This document shows positions 7,689 through 15,161 of a DNA stretch of 29,903 nucleotides, piece by piece. The stretch comes from an uncultured Christensenella sp. (lineage in GTDB: Bacteria; Bacillota; Clostridia; Christensenellales; Borkfalkiaceae), in the NCBI GenBank assembly GCA_910576655.1, contig CAJTJC010000018.1, positions 1 through 29,903 of the forward strand. Direction: 5' to 3'. The notes under the pieces were generated by a model. That model saw only the letters and a list, made by a program, of their open reading frames with translations, was not told the origin of the DNA and did no database searches. The position numbers and the translations under genes are program-made. Each line of letters begins with the position of its first letter. Within the stretch, counting starts at the first letter, position 1.

Positions 7689-9138
7689 TTGCACTGCCTC
7701 CCATAGATAATGCTACGTCGTAGTTCGCCGTAGCGTAAGCGCCCGCGTACATACAAAGATAGGTCGAGTTAGAAGCGACGTTTGCGTTAGAAGCGCCGGT
7801 TGTTATAGTCGTACCGTCGAAGCTTGCAACGCCCTTGTATTCCATATCTTCGCCGTACAGACCGGTGAAGTAGGATAGGTCTTTGCCCTTGAAGATGTTT
7901 TCAACGTCGGGCATCATGCTTTCGTAACCGTTGTTTGCGCCGGTGGCGTCAACGGTAAAGCTTTCAATCTTTTTCTCGCTGTTGACGACGACGGTAATAG
8001 TGAACGGGTCGGAGGCTCCGTAGCCCTTCGTTTTGATTGTATACGTCACTTTGCCGTCTGCAACTGCCGTAATCGTTGTTGCGTCGGTATTGATAAGCTC
8101 GGTATATTTTACGTTGAGTTTGAGCGAGTTTTCGTAGTTAGCCGTGGCGAACGCGCCCGCGTACATACAAAGATAGGTCGAGTTAGAAGCGACGTTTGCG
8201 TTAGAAGCGCCGGTTGTTATAGTCGTATCGTCGAAGCTTGCAACGCCCTTGTATTCCATATCTTCGCCGTACAGACCGGTGAAGTAGGATAGGTCTTTGC
8301 CCTTGAAGATGTTTTCAACGTCGGGCATCATGCTTTCGTAACCGTTGTTTGCGCCGGTGGCGTCAACGGTAAAGCTTTCAATCTTTTTCTCGCTGTTGAC
8401 GACGACGGTAATAGTGAACGGGTCGGAGGCTCCGTAGCCCTTCGTTTTGATTGTGTACGTCACTTTGCCGTCTTCAAGCGTGGGTATTTCCATTGAATTA
8501 ATATCGATATTCTCGGTATAAAGGAAATCTTCCAGGGGCGATTTTTCAATGCTGCCGCCGCTCGCATAAGCCTTGACAAAGGTTATTGCGTCGTTTACGC
8601 TGTTGCTGATTGTGGTAAACGAGATTGACGCGCCCGTATTGATATACATGGGGTCGCCCTTAGTGCCGTAAGCATATACTATGCCGTCTTTATAGTCCTT
8701 CGAGAAGTTTTCGATGTTGGTGTTCCAGCCGGGGATTTTGTCGGCGTATTCGGAAGCGACCTTGTCGTAAACGAGTACCGTGCCCACGCCTTCGACCTTT
8801 TTATTCGTCGAGTCCATTTCGACTATAACCCAGGTTACTATCGCGCCGTCTCTGCCCTTTGACGAAACCTGAACGAGGTAATCGTTCTTTTCGGGAATAA
8901 ACCAAAGCTTTTCCATGGTCGAAGAGCCTACCTTTGTCGACTCTATATTGCGGTCTTCGGTTGTTACGGACGCGCCGTCGGAATAAAGATTGCCGACCTT
9001 TCTGTTAAACTTTTCTTCGTCGGTAACCTCTAAAAAGCCGTATGCAAGAGTAAGGAATACCCCGCTTATTAAAAGCACGCAAAGAAGAGTAATTATGCAC
9101 TTAAACGCAGTGCTTTTGAAAAACTGTTTACAAGTCAC
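7681..9138 (-). CDS. rnfG: Rnf complex FMN-binding subunit RnfG with duplicated FMN domain
   Basis: RnfG carries covalently bound FMN outside the cytoplasm and passes electrons within the Rnf complex. Usual length is about 180-220 residues; this one has 485. One membrane helix (about 12-36) is followed by an N-terminal module ending in NTGASISF (Ser171), then two almost identical modules at about 222-328 and 360-466 with a period of 138 residues. Each of these has VTYTIKTKGYG, TVDATGANNGYES and TTGASNAN (Ser312, Ser450). The TGAS sites sit where the flavin-acceptor S/T-GA-T motif is expected, with Ser in place of the usual Thr. Start is GTG 9138, eight bases after GGAGG and directly behind the rnfD stop. 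The operon position between rnfD and rnfE fixes its identity. That the extra modules bind FMN is inference. Confidence 0.92.
   Translation of the reverse strand: MTCKQFFKSTAFKCIITLLCVLLISGVFLTLAYGFLEVTDEEKFNRKVGNLYSDGASVTTEDRNIESTKVGSSTMEKLWFIPEKNDYLVQVSSKGRDGAIVTWVIVEMDSTNKKVEGVGTVLVYDKVASEYADKIPGWNTNIENFSKDYKDGIVYAYGTKGDPMYINTGASISFTTISNSVNDAITFVKAYASGGSIEKSPLEDFLYTENIDINSMEIPTLEDGKVTYTIKTKGYGASDPFTITVVVNSEKKIESFTVDATGANNGYESMMPDVENIFKGKDLSYFTGLYGEDMEYKGVASFDDTTITTGASNANVASNSTYLCMYAGAFATANYENSLKLNVKYTELINTDATTITAVADGKVTYTIKTKGYGASDPFTITVVVNSEKKIESFTVDATGANNGYESMMPDVENIFKGKDLSYFTGLYGEDMEYKGVASFDGTTITTGASNANVASNSTYLCMYAGAYATANYDVALSMGGSANE
7741..8473 (-). repeat. Tandem duplication inside rnfG (2 x 319 bp, period 414 bp)
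   Basis: Bases 7741-8059 and 8155-8473 are identical except at two positions: 7814/8228, which changes Gly to Asp, and 8041/8455, which is silent. The period is 414 bases, or 138 codons, so the frame is kept. Similarity fades over about 20 bases beyond the left edge and stops sharply at the right edge. Confidence 0.97.
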
Positions 9139-10188
9139 TTATTTGCCCTCCTTTTTTGCTTTTTTATAGCCGAAAGGCTTTCTGATAAAGTATTTGTCGA
9201 TAAGGGGAACGACGAGGTTCATAAGAAGAATTACGAACGAGGTTATTTCCGCCTTTGTGAAGTATCTCAGTATCGCTACGAGAAGAGCCGCTACTACATA
9301 GTAGAAAAGCTGTCCGTAGACGCCCTTGGGCGAGGTCGAGTAATCGGTGAACATGAATATCGCGCCGAACAGCACGCCGCCGGAGAGAACGTGGGGCAGG
9401 AAAAGCTCTATATCGAATTTGTATCCGCTTTCGTAGCTGAAGCCTGACATCAATACCGCGGTAAATCCGAATACCGCTATGAAGAGCAGGGGCTGCCACC
9501 ATTTGATTACCTGTCTTGCCGAAAGGTAAACGTAGCCGATAAGCAGTGCAAGCGCGCTGGTTTCGCCTATGCAGCCTTTAATGCCGGTGCCGAGGAACAG
9601 GTCGAGCAGACCTTCCGTGCTTGACGCGTTCGCGCCGAGCAGAGTGGACAGGTTCGTCGCGCCCGTTTCGAGAACGCCGCTATCGCCGACGTAGTCTATA
9701 TTGCAGGTTACGTACGTCACTACAGAAAAGCTGATAAACATAAACACGCGTCCTGCCGCCGCGGGATTGACGAGGTTTTTGCCCGTGCCGCCGAAAAGCA
9801 TTTTCGTAATGGCAATCGCGAATATCGCGCCTATTATAACCTCGTAGAAAACCTCGTACCATTTATCGGTGGTCGGAAGTATGAGTGCGAGTATAAGACC
9901 CGTTACGACTGAGGTAAAATCAAACTGCTTTATAAAGCGTATGCATACCGCCTTAGCGTCTGCACATTTATGAGCAAAGCCCTTGTTCAGTATAAAGTAA
10001 TAAACGAATTCCGTCGCCGCGCACGCAAATACCGACATAAGTATTATTAAAAGCGCCTGCCAGCCGAAGAATACGCAGCCCGCGATAGCCGCAGGGGCGA
10101 GGGCGATGCACACGTCAATCATTATGCCGCGCGTGGTGCGCTTCGATTTAACGTGGGGAGGTGTGGAAACCACTATCGAATTATCCAT
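9139..10188 (-). CDS. rnfD: Rnf complex membrane subunit RnfD
   Basis: Membrane subunit related to NqrB and thought to form part of the ion path. It carries a covalent FMN on a threonine in studied complexes. The 349 residues have about nine hydrophobic segments. The motif ETGATNLST places the flavin-acceptor Thr at 178, and GGTGKNLVNPAAAGRVF is the conserved family block upstream of it. The start is ATG 10188, with AGGAGG three bases upstream of the AACA spacer. A longer in-frame reading would run further back over rnfC and lacks such a site. It overlaps the rnfC stop by eight bases (ATGGATAA). A flavin transferase (ApbE) needed to load FMN is not in this window. Confidence 0.95.
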   Translation of the reverse strand: MDNSIVVSTPPHVKSKRTTRGIMIDVCIALAPAAIAGCVFFGWQALLIILMSVFACAATEFVYYFILNKGFAHKCADAKAVCIRFIKQFDFTSVVTGLILALILPTTDKWYEVFYEVIIGAIFAIAITKMLFGGTGKNLVNPAAAGRVFMFISFSVVTYVTCNIDYVGDSGVLETGATNLSTLLGANASSTEGLLDLFLGTGIKGCIGETSALALLIGYVYLSARQVIKWWQPLLFIAVFGFTAVLMSGFSYESGYKFDIELFLPHVLSGGVLFGAIFMFTDYSTSPKGVYGQLFYYVVAALLVAILRYFTKAEITSFVILLMNLVVPLIDKYFIRKPFGYKKAKKEGK

Positions 10189-11581
10189 TGTTTTCCTCCT
10201 TGTTTTTAAGGTTGTCGGGCGCAGCCTCTTCAACGGGCTTGCCGTCTATCTCTTCAAGCGGCTTGCCCGCAACGTCGCGCACTACCTCTTTTGCAGGGGC
10301 TTGCTTCAACGCCGACTTGGTCTTTCTTATCGCCTGAATAAGGGGACGCTTTGCGGGGCAGATATATTCGCACGCTCCGCATTCGATGCACGCCTGCGCG
10401 TTTCCGTACTTTTCAGCCGACTCGAAGTCGCCCGCCGCCGAATAGAACGCCGTATTCATGGGCATAAGGTGCATGGGGCAAACGTCCGCGCACTTACCGC
10501 AGTTGATGCAGGGCGTAGGCTCGTCCGCAGCAGCCTCGTCCTTGGAAAGAAGTAAAATTCCCGCGGTCGTCTTGTGCGTGTATGCGTCGTAGCTTGCAAG
10601 CGCCGTTCCCGTCATGGGTCCGCCGAGCACCGCCTTCTTGGGCGCCTGACTTTCGCCGCCGCAGAAGTCTATAATGCTCTGCACGGGGGTGCCGACCTTT
10701 ACCCAAAGGTTTTTGGGGTTGGCAACCGACTTGCCCGAAACCGTCAGCGCTCTTTCATAGAGGGGCTTGCCCAGCTCTATCGCCTCGCATACCGCAAAGC
10801 AGGTGCCTACGTTCTGGACTATTACGCCGACGTCGGCGGGCAGCTTTTTAAGGGGAACCCTCCTGCCTGTCGCCACGTAGATAAGCTGTTTTTCGCCGCC
10901 CATGGGATACTGCTTTTTAAGGATAACGGGCAGAATATCGTCGAAGCTCTCGAAAGCCTTTATCGCGTCGGGCTTGTTCGCCTCGATGCCGATAATTATT
11001 TTCTTAACGCCGAGCGCCTTGGCAAGGTATCTTGCGCCTCGCGCTATTTCCTCCGTCTTTTCGAGCATGAGACGGTGGTCGCACGTGAGATACGGCTCGC
11101 ACTCCGCGCCGTTGACGATAAGCGTGTCTACGGGCGATTTAGGCGTCGCTTTGACCGCCGTGGGGAAGCCCGCGCCGCCCAGTCCGACGATACCCGCATC
11201 GCGCAATCTCGTCACGATTGCCTCCGCATCGGGTTCGGTCAGAGGGGGAAGATAGCTTTTTTCCTTGCGTCCGTCGGACTCGATTACGATGTGCGTTTCG
11301 TTGCCTTTGTCGCCCGAAATATCCTTAATTTCTTTTACCGTACCGCTTATGCTTGCGAATACGTCTGAAGAAATCGGCCCGTCGGCTTTTGCAATTACTT
11401 CGCCTTCCTTGACCGCCTGCCCGACCTTGACGGCGGGAATTGCAGGCTTGCCGAACGACTGCAAGGTTGAAATTGCAACCGTTTCAGGGTCGGGGAATAC
11501 TTCGAGGGCGGCTGCCGCGTTTAATTTCATACCGCGCGGGTGAATACCGCCGAAGTAGTATTTTCCTTTTACTGCTTTCAA
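10181..11581 (-). CDS. rnfC: Rnf complex NADH-binding subunit RnfC
   Basis: Cytoplasmic subunit that exchanges electrons with NAD(H), related to the NuoF subunit of complex I. The 466 residues show the N-terminal RnfC block GKYYFGGIHPRGMKL, a nucleotide/FMN-binding region with GLGGAGFPTAVK, NGAECEPYLTCDHR and GPMTGTAL, then two [4Fe-4S] sites starting at Cys358 (CINCGKCADVCP) and Cys398 (CIECGACEYICP). I start it at TTG 11581, because AAAGGAG lies nine bases upstream and the family N-terminus begins here. An upstream ATG in the same frame would add 46 unlike residues and overlap the previous gene by 95 bases. It follows the Gx transporter gene by 43 bases. Confidence 0.95.
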   Translation of the reverse strand: MKAVKGKYYFGGIHPRGMKLNAAAALEVFPDPETVAISTLQSFGKPAIPAVKVGQAVKEGEVIAKADGPISSDVFASISGTVKEIKDISGDKGNETHIVIESDGRKEKSYLPPLTEPDAEAIVTRLRDAGIVGLGGAGFPTAVKATPKSPVDTLIVNGAECEPYLTCDHRLMLEKTEEIARGARYLAKALGVKKIIIGIEANKPDAIKAFESFDDILPVILKKQYPMGGEKQLIYVATGRRVPLKKLPADVGVIVQNVGTCFAVCEAIELGKPLYERALTVSGKSVANPKNLWVKVGTPVQSIIDFCGGESQAPKKAVLGGPMTGTALASYDAYTHKTTAGILLLSKDEAAADEPTPCINCGKCADVCPMHLMPMNTAFYSAAGDFESAEKYGNAQACIECGACEYICPAKRPLIQAIRKTKSALKQAPAKEVVRDVAGKPLEEIDGKPVEEAAPDNLKNKEENNG

Positions 11582-11624
11582 CTGTATATACTCCTTTAAA
11601 ATTTTTTTGAATTTATGAAAACGC

Positions 11625-12176
11625 CTATTCGGGCAGTTTTTCCGCTTTTTTGCCGAGCATTCTTTCAAACACGCTCTGCGGCACTTTTTTGAACACCAGC
11701 ATGGTAACTCCGCCGACAATCGCGCCGGAAACCACGCCGATAAGCATGAGGTAGGGCATATATCCGAAGGTCAGCGTCGTGCCCGAAAGCAGTACGAATA
11801 CCGCGTTCTGGGTGATATTGTGCGCCACTGCCGCGAGTACGGATACGGACATAACCGATATGCGCGGATATACGGCGTACATGAGAACCGAGGATATAGT
11901 CATCGAAACGACGCCGCCTGTAAAGCTGTACAAAAGCGCGGATACGTTGCCTGCGTACACCGCGCCGAGACCGGTGCGGATTGCAACTATTGCGAACGCT
12001 TCCACGGGCGAATACATAATCAGCGCGGCGAACGAAAAGATATTCGCAAGCCCCATTCGCGCCCCGGGAATAAACATGGGCGGGAACTGATTTTCTATTA
12101 TGAATGCGATAAGGCTCAGCGCCGTGAAAATCGCAAGCACCGCAATTTTTTTCGCTGCGTTTTTTCCGCTTTTCAT
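11625..12176 (-). CDS. Gx transporter family protein (heptaprenyl diphosphate synthase component I-like membrane protein)
   Basis: Small integral membrane protein of 183 residues with about five hydrophobic helices and the family block IPGARMGLANIF. The family (Hpre_diP_synt_I) was first named for one component of heptaprenyl diphosphate synthase. It resembles S components of ECF-type transporters and often stands beside rnf genes in Clostridia. The substrate is unknown. It is the first gene of the rnf transcription unit. There is no Shine-Dalgarno site before ATG 12176, and the best promoter ends only eight bases upstream, suggesting a leaderless mRNA. Confidence 0.85.
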   Translation of the reverse strand: MKSGKNAAKKIAVLAIFTALSLIAFIIENQFPPMFIPGARMGLANIFSFAALIMYSPVEAFAIVAIRTGLGAVYAGNVSALLYSFTGGVVSMTISSVLMYAVYPRISVMSVSVLAAVAHNITQNAVFVLLSGTTLTFGYMPYLMLIGVVSGAIVGGVTMLVFKKVPQSVFERMLGKKAEKLPE

Positions 12177-12184
12177 ACTTTTTT

Positions 12185-12213
12185 ATTATACACTATTATT
12201 TATAATTAGTAAA
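12185..12213 (-). promoter_or_regulatory. Promoter of the Gx-rnf operon
   Basis: On the minus strand TTTACT (12208-12213) and TATAAT (12185-12190) are separated by 17 bases. The -10 box is perfect. The expected transcription start, about 12178, is at or within two bases of the ATG at 12176. Confidence 0.72.
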
Positions 12214-12289
12214 TTGTTTAAAGCCTTAAAATGCAAAATAAGTAATAAAATATTTATTGCTTGTAGGGGTGCAGCGTGCGTTCTTACGA

Positions 12290-12318
12290 TTGACTTTTTC
12301 GTTAAGTGATATTATAAT
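12290..12318 (+). promoter_or_regulatory. Promoter of the M18 aminopeptidase gene
   Basis: TTGACT (12290-12295), spacer of 17 and TATAAT (12313-12318) give a near-consensus sigma-A promoter. Transcription would start about 25 bases before the ATG, leaving room for AGGGAG at 12336-12341. The region 12214-12289, between this and the divergent rnf promoter, holds nothing else that I can identify. Confidence 0.88.
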
Positions 12319-12350
12319 ATATAAAAAATATTTGCAGGGAGTAAAATGCC

Positions 12351-13718
12351 ATGGAACTTAAATACGAGCGTAAAAACGTATACAAGCAAGCCGACGGGAC
12401 CGAGCTTAAAAAGATATACGATTTTGCCGAAGGATATAAAAAATTTCTCGATAATTCCAAAACCGAGCGCGACGCGGCAGCGGAAGCCAAGCGCGAAGCG
12501 GAGGCTCACGGCTTCAAGCCGTTCAGCTTTTCCGAAAAGCTTAAAGCGGGCGACAAGCGTTATTTTATCAACCGCGAAAAGAACGTCTTTTTAATCAGCG
12601 TCGGCACCGAGGACGTTTCAAAGGACGGCGTACGGATTATGGTCGCGCACGTCGATTCGCCCAGACTCGACTTAAAGCCCAACCCCATGTACGAGGAGGC
12701 GGGGCTTTGCTATCTTAAAACACACTATTACGGCGGCATCAAAAAATATCAGTGGACGGCGCTTCCGCTTGCGCTGCACGGCGTGGTCATGCTGCGCGGC
12801 GGCGAGAAAAAGAGCATCGTCGTAGGCGAGGACGAAAACGACCCGATTTTTTATATCACCGACATTCTGCCCCACCTCGGCGCGGAGCAGGCGGCAAAGA
12901 CTCTCGGCAAGGCAATCGACGCGGAGAGCCTTAACGCGGTAATCGGCGGTCTTCCCGCGGTCGGCGACGAAGAGGAAAAGGAATGCGTCAAGGCTGCGGT
13001 TTTAAAGCTGCTCAATAAAAAATACGGTATAACGGAAATCGATTTCCAGTGCTCCGAGCTTTGCTTCGTTCCCGCGGGCAAGGCGAGGGACGTCGGTTTC
13101 GACGGCGCGCTTATCGCAGCGTACGGACACGACGACAAGGTCTGCGCTTATCCCGAAATGAAGGCTATTTTCGATATAGATTCGCCCCATACGGTGCTTT
13201 CTGTTTTCGCCGACAAGGAAGAGGTTGGAAGCAGCGGTAACACGGGCATGCAGAGCAAGGTTATCTGCGACGTTATCGATACGATAGCGCACTCGTTCGG
13301 CGCAAACCCCATAGAGGTCAGGTATAATTCGAAGTGCATTTCCGCGGACGTAACCGCCGCGTTTGACCCCGCTTACAGCTCGGTTTTCGAAAAGCGCAAT
13401 ACCACGGTCGCATCGTGCGGCGCGGCTATTTCGAAATATACGGGCTCTCGCGGCAAGTCGTCCTCTAACGACGCTTCCGCGGAATATATGGGCTTTATCC
13501 GCGATATTTTAGAGGATAACGGCGTGTTCTGGCAGACGGGCGAGCTCGGCGCGGTAGACGCGGGCGGTGGCGGCACGGTGGCAATGTATATCGCTAACCT
13601 CGGCATAGAGACGGTGGACGTCGGCGTTCCCGTGCTCTCTATGCACGCTCCTTACGAGCTTATTTCGAAGGCTGACGTTTACGCGCTGTACAAGGCGTGC
13701 TGCGCATTCATAAAATAA
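12351..13718 (+). CDS. apeA: M18 family zinc aminopeptidase
   Basis: Cytosolic dinuclear-zinc exopeptidase that removes N-terminal amino acids from peptides, acting in peptide recycling. The 455 residues match the longer bacterial M18 type. Metal and catalytic blocks seen are AHVDSPRLDLKP (His100), GHDDKVCAYPE (Asp261/262), DKEEVGSSGNTGMQS (Glu290/291), DVTAAFDP, and SMHAPYELISKAD (His432). ATG 12351 follows AGGGAG by nine bases. Another ATG at 12346 is out of frame. The gene stands alone between its own promoter and a terminator. The family is certain. The gene symbol follows the naming of the long M18 type and is less certain. Confidence 0.93.
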   Translation: MELKYERKNVYKQADGTELKKIYDFAEGYKKFLDNSKTERDAAAEAKREAEAHGFKPFSFSEKLKAGDKRYFINREKNVFLISVGTEDVSKDGVRIMVAHVDSPRLDLKPNPMYEEAGLCYLKTHYYGGIKKYQWTALPLALHGVVMLRGGEKKSIVVGEDENDPIFYITDILPHLGAEQAAKTLGKAIDAESLNAVIGGLPAVGDEEEKECVKAAVLKLLNKKYGITEIDFQCSELCFVPAGKARDVGFDGALIAAYGHDDKVCAYPEMKAIFDIDSPHTVLSVFADKEEVGSSGNTGMQSKVICDVIDTIAHSFGANPIEVRYNSKCISADVTAAFDPAYSSVFEKRNTTVASCGAAISKYTGSRGKSSSNDASAEYMGFIRDILEDNGVFWQTGELGAVDAGGGGTVAMYIANLGIETVDVGVPVLSMHAPYELISKADVYALYKACCAFIK

Positions 13719-13722
13719 AACC

Positions 13723-13755
13723 AAAAGACAACGGAAGTCCGTTGTCTTTTTAATT
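13723..13755. terminator. Convergent intrinsic terminator
   Basis: A perfect 13-base inverted repeat (13723-13735 with 13738-13750) has its GC core in GACAACGG/CCGTTGTC, flanked by A and T runs on both sides. It can stop both the aminopeptidase transcript and the convergent membrane-protein operon, whose last codon overlaps it. Confidence 0.9.
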
Positions 13756-14430
13756 TGTGTTTTTTCTCATTTTAACGGCTTGTAGCAGCGAGACCGTCGA
13801 CAGCGCTATCAACAGCGACCATATTCCGAACGAGCTTACGGCGCAAAGCGCGAACGTGTCCGAATCCATTCCTCCGCCGAAGGTAATAATCAGAGTGTAT
13901 TGAAGGGTGAGCACCGAAACGAGCGCGTCGACGAAGTTTACCGTTTTGAGTATTCTGACGCTTAAATGTCGTCCCTTGCGCGTTTTTATGATATTTTTCG
14001 TGGAAATTATTATTTTATAGGTTGTGTAAGCCGCGGTTGCAATGGCGGGAATAGTCGTATACTGTATTACTTTCTTCTGCTGCACCATCAGCGTAATGGG
14101 CGCAATCAGAGCTAAATCTATTGCGAACAGAAATGCGCTTTGAACCAAAAACAGCCTTTTTCTCGCGGCTTCCTTTTGGTCGTACGGCAATTTCTTTTTG
14201 TAAAAAGCCCTTTCCGAGAATATGACGTATGCCCTTATACAAAGCAGCAATGCATAGTAGACGGCTATTCCGATATTCCATATCGATTTGTACGCAATAC
14301 CTAAAAATGCGTTGTAAAAAGTGAATACCGCCGTGGCGAAAAAAGAAAGTGCCGAAAAGACAAACGCACGGAAAACGTAGTCGTTTTTAATTTTATTTAT
14401 TAATTTTCCGGCTCTTTCTTCGTCTTTCAT
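13750..14430 (-). CDS. Predicted multi-pass membrane protein of unknown function
   Basis: I do not recognise a family. The 226 residues contain about six hydrophobic segments (near 22-40, 46-72, 92-112, 125-140, 168-185 and 192-215), separated by short basic loops such as RKKRLF-like and KTRKGRH stretches. It lacks a signal for cleavage and any catalytic motif. It is the second gene of an operon, starting 10 bases after the stop of the 14441-14977 gene, with AGGG before the ATG. It shares the promoter that faces tetR. Confidence 0.7.
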   Translation of the reverse strand: MKDEERAGKLINKIKNDYVFRAFVFSALSFFATAVFTFYNAFLGIAYKSIWNIGIAVYYALLLCIRAYVIFSERAFYKKKLPYDQKEAARKRLFLVQSAFLFAIDLALIAPITLMVQQKKVIQYTTIPAIATAAYTTYKIIISTKNIIKTRKGRHLSVRILKTVNFVDALVSVLTLQYTLIITFGGGMDSDTFALCAVSSFGIWSLLIALSTVSLLQAVKMRKNTN

Positions 14431-14440
14431 TTTTACCCTG

Positions 14441-14977
14441 TTAAATGACGTCTGCCGTCAGTAATTCGTTGCCCTTTTCAAGCAGATTTGCCAGCTTTTC
14501 TTCGGTTTCGTCTATTACGGGCAACAGGGCTTTCGTCTTTTTTCCAACCAGCTTTTTGTAGATAATGTAGTTTATACCGCAAAGCGCAATTCCCGCAATG
14601 CCGAGAATTATTCCGCCGACGAATGCGGGAATATTGTTTTGCGTAAGCATCGTAAGGCACATTCCTCCGCCCAGAACGAGGGTCGCAATACATCCGAAGA
14701 TATAAGCAAAAACGCTTGCGCCCGCAGTTTTTGCGCGATTCAGTCCGTTGACGGTTTCAAACGTGCCTTCAGCCTGCCGTTCCAGCTTGGTAAGCTCTTG
14801 CTTGTGCTTTTGCCGTCTGTCGCGTTTAAGCGACAGCGTTACTCCGTCAGTTAGCGTAGGCGAGGTGGAGGTTACCTCCCAGCCGAACGCCTCGTACATG
14901 TCTATTGCCTTGGTTTGGTCCTTTGCTTTTACCGTTTTGGTTTTGTATTCGTAAGAAATGAAGTCTTTTTCCTGCAT
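14441..14977 (-). CDS. Predicted membrane protein with two helices and charged cytoplasmic ends
   Basis: Function unknown. The 178 residues begin with a polar segment (YEYKTKTVK, MYEAFGWEVTS), then a basic region likely to be coiled coil (KRDRRQKHKQELTKLERQAE), two hydrophobic helices (about 90-112 and 118-140) and an acidic helical tail. Similar small proteins occur in Clostridia without an assigned role. ATG 14977 is chosen because AAGAAGG lies just upstream. A longer in-frame reading to 15163 would run across the promoter region and tetR start and lacks such a site. It is first in a two-gene operon divergent from tetR, so it is a likely target of that regulator. Confidence 0.68.
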   Translation of the reverse strand: MQEKDFISYEYKTKTVKAKDQTKAIDMYEAFGWEVTSTSPTLTDGVTLSLKRDRRQKHKQELTKLERQAEGTFETVNGLNRAKTAGASVFAYIFGCIATLVLGGGMCLTMLTQNNIPAFVGGIILGIAGIALCGINYIIYKKLVGKKTKALLPVIDETEEKLANLLEKGNELLTADVI

Positions 14978-15034
14978 TTTGCACCTTCTTAATTTTAATT
15001 CTGTCCCGTGCAATGTCCGCCGCCGCGCGTTCGG

Positions 15035-15087
15035 TTGACTTTTCCGCGAGACAAGTGTATCATACAATACAAACCGAAATAAATCAA
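15035..15087. promoter_or_regulatory. Face-to-face promoters with a central palindrome, upstream of tetR
   Basis: Plus strand: TTGACT (15035-15040), 17 bases, TATCAT (15058-15063), reading towards tetR. Minus strand: TTGATT (15082-15087), 17 bases, TATGAT (15059-15064), reading towards the 14977-14441 gene. The two -10 boxes overlap by five bases. TGTAT-n6-ATACA (15056-15071) covers both and is a candidate TetR operator. The rest of the 14978-15161 gap holds nothing recognised. Confidence 0.62.
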
Positions 15088-15161
15088 CGCAATGAATACT
15101 GCGTGAGACACGTTCGGTCGAAGTGTAAGAGAAAATAAGACGAAAGCGAGGTTTTTGTATC

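Noticed and set aside
7741..8473. Repeats as a CRISPR array or transposon ends
   Set aside because: Only two long direct copies within a coding frame with no spacers. Explained by domain duplication.
10574..11368. Large plus-strand open frame opposite rnfC
   Set aside because: Antisense shadow. No start signals or recognisable motif.
11582..11719. Extended N-terminus of RnfC
   Set aside because: The extra 46 residues are Lys/Cys-rich noise overlapping the Gx gene. TTG 11581 has a proper ribosome site and gives the family start.
12214..12289. Small RNA or riboswitch between the divergent promoters
   Set aside because: Too short, no conserved fold recognised, and it lies outside both predicted transcripts.
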